Under the pieces are notes generated by a model that saw nothing but the letters and a program-made list of their open reading frames with translations, was not told the DNA's origin and ran no database searches. Below are positions 44,862-56,100 of a DNA stretch of 64,000 nt, one piece after another. A program made the translations under genes and the position numbers. Within the stretch, counting starts at the first letter, position 1, and each line of letters opens with the position of its first letter. The DNA is from Entomobacter blattae (GTDB taxonomy: Bacteria > Pseudomonadota > Alphaproteobacteria > Acetobacterales > Acetobacteraceae): contig NZ_CP060244.1 of the NCBI RefSeq assembly GCF_014672835.1, positions 1,963,001-2,027,000 of the forward strand. Reading direction: 5' to 3'.

Positions 44862-44910
44862 GGAGATCTTATAAAACTTCTTTAACTCTTTCTTTTAAAA
44901 TCATGTTTTC

Positions 44911-44949
44911 TACAAAAAAAACAGGAAAGAGAATTTCTCTTTCCTGTTT
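44911..44949 (-). terminator. Rho-independent terminator of the Hint-domain gene
   Basis: An inverted repeat with arms AAACAGGAAAGAGA and TCTCTTTCCTGTTT forms a stem of about 14 pairs with a tiny loop. On the minus strand it is followed by eight T bases (complement of 44913-44920). It begins 30 bases after the stop of the 1601-residue gene. Confidence 0.88.
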
Positions 44950-44978
44950 CCCAAGCTTTATTCTTTAAGAAAAAGACT

Positions 44979-47900
44979 TTAAGCGGTTTTTAGCCTTCTT
45001 TTTGCGTCTGAAACAAAAGGGGTATATCCAAAATCTCTTGTTTCATCGTCTCTTTTCAAATACGGGCCAGCACTCGTAATGCACAGCTCCAAAAGCAAGC
45101 CGCCGGTTTTGTTGACCTGTAATCCTTCATCAAGTGGAAGAACAGCGTTACCATTGGTCCAACGGCCCTGGTCACTGGAATCAGCATCATACCAACCATA
45201 GTGTGTGCCAAGTTTAAGGTAACCTGCCAACTCTACATCGTGATTATCATACCACAATTTCGCATGGTCAACCTGAACACCCAGTTTACGACGATCGTCA
45301 ACAAAGGCACCAATAACATCCCTTGGCGCTGAAGACCGGGAAAGAATCCGCACTTCGCTCGTATTAGAAGGCAGCATGAAGAAGAGAGACTGACCTTTTC
45401 TGCGGATTGCCTCAATGGTTATACCTTTATCTGTTACCAGCTTCAGATCTGGATCTTTAACCATTTCGACCTTTTCCATTTCAACAGCAACACCTTCTGC
45501 CAAAGCACGGTCGTTCAACTTCTGCCAGATTGGCTCTACAGTTGCTTGGTCAACGGTAAGAGGAAGAACACTATCAACACCCCATTCCAGATGAGCCTTT
45601 TTGAAGGGAACCACATTGCCTTCACGGCGGAAGGTTGAACGGTTGCCCGTATCAAGATAGCTTTCCGAGAGTAAACCTTCAGCTTCTACTAAGGAGTGCT
45701 GAGCCGTTTCTATATGGTAGTAAGAGTAGCTCTCCATAGTACGATCTTCGTAAATGGTTTTGCCATTAACCAGCATACGGGCTGGAATAAGGTGGCCTTC
45801 TACATACAGGCTATGTTCTGGTGTTACCACAACATCGGCAGAAGGAACACCCTCAGAAATTGCACCTGCCTTAATGCGAACTGGCCAATTATCACCAGCT
45901 CTGGCATCTTCAACACGAGCAGATCCCGTCCATACAACTTCTTTCAGCTCTCGTTTGCCATCCCCAGACGTAGCCCAGATCCGCTGACCTGAACGAATAT
46001 CTTCAACAGGACGTAAACCATCTTCTGTAGCAAGGCGAACACCTTCAACAAAACAAACCTGAATGATTGTTCCACCCTGACCATCATCAAGGAAGCTGAG
46101 CTCACCAGACTGACTATTGACACCAGCAACGTTTGTAAAGTTAATGGTATACTCATCTGTGCTACCAGCAGGATGATATTTAATGGTAATTTTATTCCCT
46201 GTGAAAACAGCCTGTGTAATCGTGCTTTTTTCAATACCTGACAGGTCGATAGCCCCGGTATAACCATTATTTTTACCAAACCCTTTAATGTAAGTATTGA
46301 CGGTAACATCTTTTAACGGAATGCCATCCAAGCGAAGCAAACCAACACCGCCACCCTTACTATCAAGACCTGTTCCATCATCAATCAGGTTAACAGTAGC
46401 AGTAAAGTTTGAGCCATCGTCAGGCTGATAGTTTAAATCTACCACTCCAGTAGCAGCCACATTAATCGATGGCTGAATAGGAGAGTTAGAGTTGATAACA
46501 ACATGGCCTTCATTTTGGACTTTAATGGAAGTTGTTGTATCGGCACTTCCCCCTACGTTACGAATACCATCCTGACCAATCGTCAAAGTGGATTTGTTAA
46601 CGTTTATGACGGAGTTCCTATCCATATATAACTGACTGTTTAAAGATACTGTTGAACCAGCCGTTGCATTAATCTGGCTGCCCGCATCCAGATAGGTCAG
46701 GTTATTTAAAGTTAAACCAGAATTATTATCAACCGCGACAGTTGTAGCAATATGGTTTGATGTCCCATTCAGGTTAAGGTTAGCAGCATTCTCAATTTTC
46801 AGCTGACTGTTTTTAAGAGTAGCTGTATCCGCCAAGTTAACAACACTTCCTGATTGGACAAGGACATTCCCTGTGAGGGTCGCATTTGCGCCAATCGCAA
46901 TGTTACTATTATCCTGAATGGTGAGGTTCCCATTTTGGGTAAAGGCTTTTCCAACAGTTCCCACAGTTTTATCAATGGTTAATGTACCATTGAGCATGCT
47001 GTTTTCACTTACAGTTAAAGTGCTTGTTCCACCTAAAGCCCCAGAGAGGGTAGAATTACCAAGATAAATGGTTCCGTTTAACTGAAGGCTTGCTGTACCC
47101 GCTGATGAGGAAATGTTCAAACCATTGGTGATGAAGTCATTCTTATTAAGAACCACTCTTCCATCTACAACGGTTGCTGTATCAAGGATAGCATTGCTTT
47201 CAAGATTGAGGATACCGCCATCATTAATGGCAATGTGCCCCTGACCTAAAACACCCCCCATGGTATTCAACGATGATGGGTTACTGTTATAAGCCGTTAC
47301 GAAAGTTGTTGCATTGCTATCGTCAAACACAGATTTTACATCGACTGTAGCGCCAGAAGCTGCAGAAAGGTTAGTGCCTACACTATTGTTTCCGTTAAGG
47401 GTAACAACTGTATTGGCCCCTGTAGCTGACAAATTATCAAAATTTGCCCCATTAACAGCGTTAACCAGCGTACCATCAGCAGCGGTAATTAAACCGTTAA
47501 TCTGGTCTCCTTTTTCCAGTGTAATCGTCGTGCCGATACCAGCTGCATTGGTTGCGGAAAGGCCACCAGCCAAGCTTGTGCCACTCAAAATATCGACGGT
47601 TCCCCCGGTAACATCAAAATGAGGATTAACAACCAGATTGGCTTGCCCAAATGTTAAAAGACCATTTTGAACCTGCACAGCATTAGTGGATTGAAAGTCA
47701 CCATTCACAACAACCTTTGCATCTGCGCCATTTTCGACAAGTGTACCAAAATTGGTAAGATACCCAACATTCAGTGTTCCACTTGTCACAGTTGCCTGGC
47801 CACTAATAACCGGGCCTGCAGCTGTTTGAGTGCCATTGTAGATTTGGCCCAGATTAACAACCGTTGGTACATCTGCAGAGGCCTGGCTAATGGAAAGTGT

Positions 47901-49784
47901 ATTAAAGTTATCGCCATTATCAAGCGCGTTAACCGTACCCCCCGTTACAGCTGTGTTACCCACAACAGAGCTTTGGTTAAAATTCAGAAGGCCACCAAAA
48001 ACATTCACATCAGCCAACACCTTACTGGACGTAACATTCAGCGTTCCACCAGTTTCATTGACAGACCCTATAACGTTGGTTCCTCCGCCAGTGGTAGTCA
48101 CTGTAGTAGTAGCTGACCCCTGCTGATTTAATGAACCTGAAAGAGTAACATTGTTTAATGTACTTTGGCTATTTCCAGAAAAAATAGCAGAGTTCAGGCT
48201 ATTGCCTGTGCCATTTTGGGTAAATTTACCGCTTCCACTAACAGCAATATTATGATAGATGTTCGCGCCCACTAATATCGCTGTACCATCAATGACCTGA
48301 AGATCACCAAACTGAGAGGAATTAGCAGCGGAAAAATTACCATATTGATTATAAACAGCAAAGCCTTGACCCGTTTTTTGGGTAACGACAGAGTTGGCCG
48401 CCAGATTGATATATCCTGACCGAGAGGTGTTACTTCCAGTAGCAGGATCAGCAAAAGTGCCACTATCAGCACTACCAGCCACAACGATGGTACCTGTTGA
48501 AGTAACATTTCCGGCAATATTTAAAATACCACCAGTAATACCACCCCCAACGTCTACATTGCCTAACCCAGAAGAATAATAAGGGTTAAACCCAACATAC
48601 ATGGTTCCTAACGTTGTGTTGCCACTTGTCGTTACTGTTTCTGGAGTATATTTGTATTTAAAGGGATCTAAAAAAGGGATACCAGTCCCTTGGCGGTTAG
48701 CATAAATACCAGAAACAACGACAGCGCCATTGCCAACCGTTGTAAAGCCCGTTCCATCAGTAAGAGTAATAGGGGCTGTGCCTGTAAAAAGTATATTAGA
48801 GGCATTATTAATAGTGGCAACACCACCTGTAAAGTTTACAACGTTTTGTAATCCAACAATCACATTTCCCTGGATATTAGCTCCCCCAAGATTAATTGTA
48901 CTCTTGGTATCGTAATTTCCTGATTGCACGTTAATAACAGCATATTGTGGAACAGTGACCACACCATTGGCCGTATTTACCGTAGTGTTCACGGGCTCTG
49001 TTTTAATAGAACTACCCGTTTCCATATTAACCGTTGAGCCTTTTGTTAATAAGAGCTCAGGAATACTAACACCAGACCCATTCGTATATACTGCATCCGG
49101 TGCAGTGGGGCTATTAAGTAAGCTAATAGAATATTTAAACGTGGTATCTGTTGGATTTCCCACAAAATCCAATGTTGAACCATTTTTAAAGCTAACGTTT
49201 CCTTGCAAAGTAAAGGCATGTTTAATAACAGTTGTGCCGCTATTAAAATTAACAGTTGTAGCACCATTGTTGTTGCCATATTGAAAAACTTGGCCTTCAA
49301 TATAAATGCTACCAGTACCAGTTGTTGGGTTCGCTAACCCGTTCCCGGCATTGAAATCGACCTTTCCACCTTGTCCGGAAATCATAATCGGAACAGAACC
49401 AACTACCCCAGGATTTATTCGGATGTAGAAACTCGAAGGCAATGGTTGGTAATTAAAACCACCTGCAAAGGTTATACCACCAACGCCACGACCAGTTAAC
49501 AAACTTAGAGCATAACTGTTAATAAGGTTGCTGTTAATATTAGCGTCTAGTGCCGCTTGGTTGACGTTCCCTGAAGCATCTGCCGAAATAGCTATATTAA
49601 GGGCATTTGCTAGCACATCCCCTGCATCAGTAAAGTCTTTTCCTGTTTGAGAATTAACCGCCCCATAATTCAACGTGCCTGCTTTGGTCATATCCGCTGA
49701 GGGATCAATAAACGGGTTTGTCGTTGAAGTAGTACCTGTACTGGTAATGGAAGTGGTTCCTGTATTTGAAGTAGTGCCTGACAT
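44979..49784 (-). CDS. Giant Hint-domain repeat exoprotein (1601 residues)
   Basis: The protein has a Ser/Thr-rich start (MSGTTSNTGTTSITSTGTTS), then about 1200 residues of Asn/Thr/Gly/Val-rich repeats (patterns like NGANFDNLS, TVVNLG, GTLNVG) expected to form a beta-helix or beta-roll. A Hint (Hedgehog/intein) domain begins at Cys1244 (VCFVEGVRLATEDG) with the block VVTPEHSLYVEG around His1324. A C-terminal region of about 200 residues follows. Such proteins are common in acetic acid bacteria; surface adhesion with possible self-cleavage at the Hint Cys is inferred. There is no Sec signal and no autotransporter barrel, so export needs a dedicated system not seen here. It has its own terminator and a 494-base AT-rich upstream region. 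Confidence 0.82.
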   Translation of the reverse strand: MSGTTSNTGTTSITSTGTTSTTNPFIDPSADMTKAGTLNYGAVNSQTGKDFTDAGDVLANALNIAISADASGNVNQAALDANINSNLINSYALSLLTGRGVGGITFAGGFNYQPLPSSFYIRINPGVVGSVPIMISGQGGKVDFNAGNGLANPTTGTGSIYIEGQVFQYGNNNGATTVNFNSGTTVIKHAFTLQGNVSFKNGSTLDFVGNPTDTTFKYSISLLNSPTAPDAVYTNGSGVSIPELLLTKGSTVNMETGSSIKTEPVNTTVNTANGVVTVPQYAVINVQSGNYDTKSTINLGGANIQGNVIVGLQNVVNFTGGVATINNASNILFTGTAPITLTDGTGFTTVGNGAVVVSGIYANRQGTGIPFLDPFKYKYTPETVTTSGNTTLGTMYVGFNPYYSSGLGNVDVGGGITGGILNIAGNVTSTGTIVVAGSADSGTFADPATGSNTSRSGYINLAANSVVTQKTGQGFAVYNQYGNFSAANSSQFGDLQVIDGTAILVGANIYHNIAVSGSGKFTQNGTGNSLNSAIFSGNSQSTLNNVTLSGSLNQQGSATTTVTTTGGGTNVIGSVNETGGTLNVTSSKVLADVNVFGGLLNFNQSSVVGNTAVTGGTVNALDNGDNFNTLSISQASADVPTVVNLGQIYNGTQTAAGPVISGQATVTSGTLNVGYLTNFGTLVENGADAKVVVNGDFQSTNAVQVQNGLLTFGQANLVVNPHFDVTGGTVDILSGTSLAGGLSATNAAGIGTTITLEKGDQINGLITAADGTLVNAVNGANFDNLSATGANTVVTLNGNNSVGTNLSAASGATVDVKSVFDDSNATTFVTAYNSNPSSLNTMGGVLGQGHIAINDGGILNLESNAILDTATVVDGRVVLNKNDFITNGLNISSSAGTASLQLNGTIYLGNSTLSGALGGTSTLTVSENSMLNGTLTIDKTVGTVGKAFTQNGNLTIQDNSNIAIGANATLTGNVLVQSGSVVNLADTATLKNSQLKIENAANLNLNGTSNHIATTVAVDNNSGLTLNNLTYLDAGSQINATAGSTVSLNSQLYMDRNSVINVNKSTLTIGQDGIRNVGGSADTTTSIKVQNEGHVVINSNSPIQPSINVAATGVVDLNYQPDDGSNFTATVNLIDDGTGLDSKGGGVGLLRLDGIPLKDVTVNTYIKGFGKNNGYTGAIDLSGIEKSTITQAVFTGNKITIKYHPAGSTDEYTINFTNVAGVNSQSGELSFLDDGQGGTIIQVCFVEGVRLATEDGLRPVEDIRSGQRIWATSGDGKRELKEVVWTGSARVEDARAGDNWPVRIKAGAISEGVPSADVVVTPEHSLYVEGHLIPARMLVNGKTIYEDRTMESYSYYHIETAQHSLVEAEGLLSESYLDTGNRSTFRREGNVVPFKKAHLEWGVDSVLPLTVDQATVEPIWQKLNDRALAEGVAVEMEKVEMVKDPDLKLVTDKGITIEAIRRKGQSLFFMLPSNTSEVRILSRSSAPRDVIGAFVDDRRKLGVQVDHAKLWYDNHDVELAGYLKLGTHYGWYDADSSDQGRWTNGNAVLPLDEGLQVNKTGGLLLELCITSAGPYLKRDDETRDFGYTPFVSDAKRRLKTA

Positions 49785-50278
49785 TACTCTTGCTATCCTT
49801 GCGTTTTAACTGTTTTTATATGAAAATATAAAGTCGAGAAGATCGATATGTTCTTGCATTTTCTGTAAACATCAGTAGCCTATTAATCAGTAAAAAGGTG
49901 TTTTTTACTGAGGAGTGATTGGTATGTTATGTATCTATTGACTGACAGAATTTTAACTTCGTTTCATCCATTCTATTTTTTAAGGATGGATTACTACGCC
50001 ATTTTATTGTGAGTTTTAAACTTTATTATTTCTTTGCTCCATGCTTCTACTCTATTTTGTCAAGCGTAGAATTTTGTTATTTTTTTATTAACAAGTTTAT
50101 ATATACACCATTTTTTCTTTTTTTCAAATAAAATTTAAAAATATTAGATATAAAAAAGGAAAATTAACTTTATTTAAATAAAGTTATTAACTTATTATTA
50201 ATAATAATAGAATTTTTTTTCATATTTAGTACAATTATTGGAAAAAATAATGATTTTTTTATGATTATTCGAAAAAAC
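49785..50278. other. Very AT-rich intergenic region upstream of the Hint-domain gene
   Basis: No gene is seen. The 250 bases nearest the NodT gene are extremely AT-rich with A and T runs and a 22-base palindrome; the rest probably holds the promoter of the Hint-domain gene. A GAGGAG-like site was not found before the ATG at 49784, though AAGGATAGCAAGAG lies just upstream. AT-rich leaders of this type are often bound by silencing proteins in other bacteria; nothing here proves that. Confidence 0.45.
50165..50186. repeat. Perfect 22-base AT palindrome
   Basis: TAACTTTATTT is followed directly by its reverse complement. It lies 93 bases beyond the NodT stop. With a T-rich stretch following on the minus strand it could end the RND operon, or it could be an operator. 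Chance is possible in such AT-rich DNA. Confidence 0.45.
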
Positions 50279-51898
50279 CTATTCTCTTTGCAAAGAACTG
50301 CCTGTTAGATTTGTATCGAGAGGGCTTTTATTATAAGGAACATTTCCAACAGGTTTAGGATTGTCTATTCCTTCATATTGCAGTACGCCTAAACTCCGTA
50401 TATCTTTTCTTTTTGGAAGCCGGGCTTCCTTCCATCCTCCACCCAAGGCCCTAATCAACTGAACACTGGCCTGAATCTGTTGGGTTTTTACCTGAATAGC
50501 ACTAATTTGTGCTGTAATTCTGGCAATCTGAGCTACAATAACATCGAGATAATTGGTTAAAGCCCCTTGATAAAGGGTCATCGTCATAGCTTGTACCTTT
50601 GTACTGGCCGCTACAGCTTGTTTTTGGTCCTCATAACTTTGCCCCAGATGGTTGATATTGCTTAACGAATCCTCCACTTCCTTAAAGGCAGCCAAGACTG
50701 TTGAACGATAATTATCGACTGTTTCCCGATATTTGGCCCAGCTCCTTTGGAGCTCAGCACGCCTTAAACCACCCTCAAACAGCGGTAAAACTGCCATACC
50801 CCCATAGGACCACATACTGTTGGCCAAACTAGCAAGATCAATGCCATTATCCATGAATCCACCAGTAATACTAAAGGTCACATTGGGGTAGAAAGCAGCA
50901 CGAGCAATCCCTATTTCTCGGTTGGCTGCGGCCATGGCACGCTCTGCACTTGAAATATCAGGGCGCCTTTGCAACAAATCTGCCGGGAGCCCCACCGGGA
51001 TAGTGGGAAGCTCAAGAGTTAACCGATCAGCAGGTTGGATTTGAAAACTAGAGGGTGAAACATTAACCAAAATCGCAATGGCATGCAAAATAACGGCCCT
51101 TTTGGCTCGTAATTCTTCCTGAGCGGCCTTAGTCATAGAAAGCTGATTTTGGGCACGAGCTACATCAATTCCAGAAGAGATCGCACCTTGCTGGCGTATC
51201 TTCGTGAGGTGAACAGCCTTTTCATAATAGACTATTGATTCATCATAAACAGCGTTTTGGGCATCCATTCCTCGTAACAAAATATAATTATTGGCCAATT
51301 CAGCCCGTAAGCTCAGTTTAGCTAGTGCATATTCAGCAGCCGCCTGCTGAGCAAAAATTTCCTGTTCTCGTGTTCTGTTTCGTATTAAAGACCAAAAATC
51401 CGGTTCCCATGTTGCAACACCCGAGTAAAACTGCGAGCTCATAGTGACCTGATCATCTCTGGCTCTAAAAAGATTATTGGCCGAGCGCTTATTATTCGAT
51501 CCCCCTGCGGCAATACCGACTTGAGGAAAAAGCGAAGACTCTGCTTCGACAGCCAAAGCCCGTGATTGCGTAAAAATTTCAGCCGCAGCTTGGAGGTCTG
51601 GATTAAGTTTCTCCAAACGGGCCTCAAGGGCATTTAAAATGGGGTCGTTATATAAAGTCCACCAGTCCGAGCGTAAAATACCCTCCCTGGGCGTTGCAAT
51701 CTGAAAGGGCCCTTCCCCATGCCACGAACTAGGAACCACAAACTGCTGGGGATGATAATCCGGTGCCAGATCACAACCGGCCAAAATGGTAGAAGCCCCC
51801 AAGCAATACACCAAACGAGAAATAAAAGGTCTAACGCCCTGATTTTTCCTTTTTAGGGCTTGGCAGCGCAAACCCATACGAGAAAGTCTCCGTAGCAT
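50279..51898 (-). CDS. RND efflux outer-membrane lipoprotein, NodT family
   Basis: This is the outer-membrane channel of the RND pump encoded just upstream. The 539-residue product has an N-terminal extension, then a lipoprotein signal (VYCLGASTILAGC, Cys near residue 42), DLAPDYHPQQFVVPSSW and two outer-membrane-factor domains (ADLLQRRPDISSAERAMAAANREIGIARAAFYP split over the second). The LPADLLQRRPDI motif is diagnostic for NodT-type factors. An ATG at residue 8 is an alternative start. A broken copy of part of this gene lies at 16897-17032. It ends an operon with adaptor and pump. Confidence 0.92.
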   Translation of the reverse strand: MLRRLSRMGLRCQALKRKNQGVRPFISRLVYCLGASTILAGCDLAPDYHPQQFVVPSSWHGEGPFQIATPREGILRSDWWTLYNDPILNALEARLEKLNPDLQAAAEIFTQSRALAVEAESSLFPQVGIAAGGSNNKRSANNLFRARDDQVTMSSQFYSGVATWEPDFWSLIRNRTREQEIFAQQAAAEYALAKLSLRAELANNYILLRGMDAQNAVYDESIVYYEKAVHLTKIRQQGAISSGIDVARAQNQLSMTKAAQEELRAKRAVILHAIAILVNVSPSSFQIQPADRLTLELPTIPVGLPADLLQRRPDISSAERAMAAANREIGIARAAFYPNVTFSITGGFMDNGIDLASLANSMWSYGGMAVLPLFEGGLRRAELQRSWAKYRETVDNYRSTVLAAFKEVEDSLSNINHLGQSYEDQKQAVAASTKVQAMTMTLYQGALTNYLDVIVAQIARITAQISAIQVKTQQIQASVQLIRALGGGWKEARLPKRKDIRSLGVLQYEGIDNPKPVGNVPYNKSPLDTNLTGSSLQRE

Positions 51899-51956
51899 TC
51901 TGTATCTTTCATTATTTTACATGAGGGACAAAGACGTAAGAAACCATATTCCTGTT

Positions 51957-53162
51957 TTAATGATGGTGCTTTTGCTCTGAAGTATGAGAAACAACCGGAG
52001 CGTTATACCCAGGAGTGAGAGGCACCACATTGACCTCTTCCCCTTCCTGAATATCTGCAGGGGGATTGTTAATAATCATATCTTTTTCCTGAATTCCCGA
52101 GAGAATTTCTACATTCACTCCCGTATTATCACCGAGCCGAACATTTTGCAGATGCACCTTGTTTCCTTTTGTCAAAAGGGCAACCTGTGTTCCCGCAGAT
52201 CTAAAGATTAAGGTTGTTTCCGGGATGACTAAAACACCTTTTACATTTGGAACATCAAAGTGCACATGCGCATAAGAACCTGGCCATAAGAAATGGTCTT
52301 TATTATCAATTTCCAGTTCGGTCACAGCTGTCCGCGTTGCGGGATCAAAGGCCCCCGCCGTGGTAAGATATTTGGCTTTAAATACTCTATCCTTATATTG
52401 AGGAAGGTACAAATCTCCCACCAAATCAGGAGTAAGAATATAGGCAAAATCCTGTGGAACAGAAACAAAAATACGAACTTTTTCTATATCGGCTACGGTA
52501 AAAAGCTCGCTGGACCCCCCTTGAGCTTCCATATTTCCACCCGTCTGCCCCACGAAATCCCCCAAGTTAATTTCACGTGAAATGACTGCCCCATCGAAAG
52601 GCGCAACGATGGTTTTAAAAGCCTCTAAAGCCTCAAATTTTTGAACCTCTCGTTGGGCTGCCTCCAGCGTAGCCTGTGCAGCACGGGCTTCAGCAATATA
52701 AACATCAACCTGCATTTTAGCGACGGCTTCTGTTCCTTCTAATGCCTTCCAGCGCTTAGCCCGCAAGGTTGCCAAATCATACTGGGCCTGTTTTACACGG
52801 GCATCAGCCTTAGCAGCAGCATATTGAGCGTCCAGATCTGGGGTATTCAACACAGCCAGGACATCTCCTTTTTTTACCCTTGCTCCGTAATCCTTATACC
52901 AGGCTTTCACATATCCTGGGACACGTGCAAAGATTGTCGCCTGATACCAAGGGACAATATTGCCGGGTAAATCCAGAACCCGCCGTGGAGGCGCAGGCTG
53001 CGGAGAAATAACAGCAACCTTAACAATTGCACTTTTCAGTGTTTCACGCCGTAGACTGTTCATCTCATGTTTACGGTATAAAATACCAAGTCCGGCAATG
53101 ATAAGAGCCAGCAAAACAACACCGAAGCCAATTACTTTTGAAGATTTACGAGAGGCTGTCAT
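51957..53162 (-). CDS. RND efflux periplasmic adaptor subunit
   Basis: This membrane-fusion protein bridges the RND pump and the outer-membrane channel. From the ATG at 53162 it has about 401 residues: an N-terminal membrane anchor (VIGFGVVLLALIIAGLGILY), the lipoyl-like region with GDVLAVLNTPDLDAQ, a helical hairpin, then AFKTIVAPFDGAVISREINLG and the barrel domain with VLVIPETTLIFRS. The C-terminus is His-rich (QKHHH). Its start overlaps the pump gene by 17 bases, indicating translational coupling. A longer frame to 53219 reads into pump codons and was rejected. Confidence 0.93.
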   Translation of the reverse strand: MTASRKSSKVIGFGVVLLALIIAGLGILYRKHEMNSLRRETLKSAIVKVAVISPQPAPPRRVLDLPGNIVPWYQATIFARVPGYVKAWYKDYGARVKKGDVLAVLNTPDLDAQYAAAKADARVKQAQYDLATLRAKRWKALEGTEAVAKMQVDVYIAEARAAQATLEAAQREVQKFEALEAFKTIVAPFDGAVISREINLGDFVGQTGGNMEAQGGSSELFTVADIEKVRIFVSVPQDFAYILTPDLVGDLYLPQYKDRVFKAKYLTTAGAFDPATRTAVTELEIDNKDHFLWPGSYAHVHFDVPNVKGVLVIPETTLIFRSAGTQVALLTKGNKVHLQNVRLGDNTGVNVEILSGIQEKDMIINNPPADIQEGEEVNVVPLTPGYNAPVVSHTSEQKHHH

Positions 53163-56100
53163 TGGGTTTATCCGTCCTCGATTTTTTAGAATGAACCAGA
53201 GCAAACACACAGGGAACAAAAAGGAGTGTTGCTACAGTGGCAACCATAAGTCCACCAATAACAGCCCGCCCAAGCGGTGCATTCTGGGAATTACTCATCG
53301 ACATAGGCAACATTCCAACAATCATAGCCGAAGCCGTCATCAAAACAGGGCGGATACGCTCATAGCCCGCTTCAAGAGCTGCCCGAAGGGCCTCACCATG
53401 GGATTCAAGACGCTCCCGCGCAAATGCCACAACAAGGATGGCATTAGACGTTGCCGTTCCCATACACATGATCGCCCCTGTGAGAGCCGGAACAGAGAGG
53501 GTCGTATGCGTTAGGAACAAGCTCCAGGCTATTCCTCCTAAAGCACCAGGCAAAGCCATAATAATAACGAAAGGATCCAGCCACGATTGAAAGTTCACCA
53601 CAATGAGCAGATACACAAGCAAGATAGAAACGCCCAACCCCCCTATAAGCTGAATATAGGCGTGGTTCATGGTAACGGACTGCCCCCGGATAACCAGAGT
53701 AGAGCCATAAGGAAGCTGTGGCGTTAACTCTTTAACAATTTTGCTGACATCGCCTACAACTCCCCCCAAGTCACGGCCTTCATTGGACGCATAAATATCA
53801 ATAACAGGAATAATATTGTAGTGACTAACCTCTCCAGGAGTGCCAAGCTGAACAATATCGCTCAAGCTGCCTAACATCTGAAGCTGTTTGTTTTTGGGGT
53901 TATTATCACCCCCATCAATAGGAATAGTCTGCAAATCATTCACTGAAGACATCCGCCTCTGAGGCGTGTAAATATTCAGCATATAAGAAAAGCCTGTTTT
54001 AGGGTCCAGCCAGTAAGATTGATGAACCTGGCCACTTCCTGAAAGGGTAATAAGGGCGTTATTGGCTATTTCATCTTCTGTTACGTCAGTTCCAAGGGAA
54101 AATGAACGCTTGGTGTTAACCCTCAGTGTTGGAGTATTCATCGTCTGCTGGATATTGACATCTGCAATACCCGTTACCGTTCGTAACCGGCTGCTAAGCT
54201 TTTGGGCAAAACGGAAATTTGCTTCCAAATCCAGCCCAATAACCTGAACATCAATGGGAGCCGGTAGACCAAAATCTAAAATTTTCGCCGTAAGGTCAGC
54301 AGGCTGAAAAGAAAATTGTGTACCAGGAAATTTCCTGTTCAACCCATCGCGTAAAATCTGCCGATATTCTGCCACAGGTGAGGTATGGTTTTTGAGTGAT
54401 ATTGTCATATCACAATCCTGGGCTCCAATGGTTGGGGTTGGAATAAAAGCCTGATTATGTGGACCTACGGGCAACCCACAATTCACAATAATATTGTCGA
54501 TTTGCCCTGGCAAAAGAGCGGATATCTCCTTGTCAACCATTCCAGCTATATTGCCTGCTTCCTCAATACGGGTTCCTAGCGGGGTCCGCATATGCATCTG
54601 CAAAGAGCTTGATTTAACCTCAGGGAAGAAGTCCCGCCCTGTAAACAACAATAAAAAGAGCGAACAAGCAGATGCGAGCAGAAAAATAAGAATGAACTTC
54701 CCTTTTATGTTTAAAAGCCCATTCAGAAGATTTTTATAGCCTTCACGAAAGGTGATAAACCGCTTTTCAAACCCTATTTGAAACCGGCCAAAAAAACCAG
54801 GAGGAGGAGCTTTGCCCATTTCCTTTGCATGATGGTGGGCAACCTGGGCCTTTAATAACCAATTGGCCATGGTAGGCACTAACGTACGAGAAAGGATAAA
54901 AGAGGCAATCATCGCAAAGATAATGGCTTCGGCCATGGGCATGAACAACCACCCTGAGACACCCGAAAGCTGAAAAAGTGGCAGCCATACAATGCTGATA
55001 CATAAAGTCGAAACAAAAGTCGGAATAACAATCTGGTTGGCGGCATCGATAATAGCTGTTTCCAGATCTTTTCCCATTTCAAGATGAGAGTCGATATTTT
55101 CGATCATCACCGTAGCATCATCAACCAAAATCCCCACGGCAAGCGCTAACCCTCCCAGAGTCATAACGTTAATCGTCTGCCCGGCCCAGCCCAAACCAAT
55201 CAGCGCTGAAAACATGGCCAAGGGGATAGAAGTGGCAATAATGACCGTAGAGCGCCAAGACCCCAAAAATAACAGCACAACAAGCCCCGTTAAAGCCGAG
55301 GCGGTAACCATCTCGCGCAACACATCCGAGACTGAATCCCTAACGAACTCAGAAGCATCGTTCAGCACTTTAATTTCAATACCAGACTCTTTAGGGAGAG
55401 TACGCAATATGTGGGGAATCATTTCCTTAACCCCACTCACCACTGAAAGGGTTGATGCTTCTCCCCCCTTCATGACGACAACCATCACCGCTTGTTTACC
55501 GCCAACAAGAACGGAGTTAGTTTGGGGAGGTCCCCCCAATTGCACATGAGCGACATCGCGGATGTAAACCATGGCATTGCCAACGCGCTTGATGGGAATA
55601 TTGTTAAAAGCCTCCACCGTAAAGGGCGTTGCATTGGTTTGCACCATAAAATCAAACGAGCCGATCTTTTCATCCCCTGATGGAATCACAACATTCTGCT
55701 TGTCTAGTGCTGCATAGACATCCATCGCTGAAAGATGTTTGGCCTGAAGTGAATCTTGGTTAAGATAGACCAAAAGTGCAGTAGGTTTCCCACCATAAGG
55801 GTGGGGTACAATGGCTCCTTCTACAGTCACCAACTGGGTTCTGATCTGATTAAATGAAATATTGTAGAGTTCAGAAGGTGTGAGCTTATCTGAGGTGATC
55901 TGGAGCATAACAACTGGAACAGAAGACGCTTCCAGCTTCATGATCAAAGGAGGAGAGATCCCTGGCGGAAGCTGCTGGACGATCGTTTGCGATAAAGCCG
56001 TAACTTGGGCTTCAGCCTCACCAATTTCTGTACCAGGCTGGAAATAGATGTTAATAATACTCCTACCATAGTAGGAGTTACTCTCCATATGCTCTATTCC

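Noticed and set aside
47667-48116. Plus-strand ORFs within the Hint-domain gene, up to 149 codons
   Set aside because: They are mirror frames of the repetitive coding strand, with no ribosome sites.
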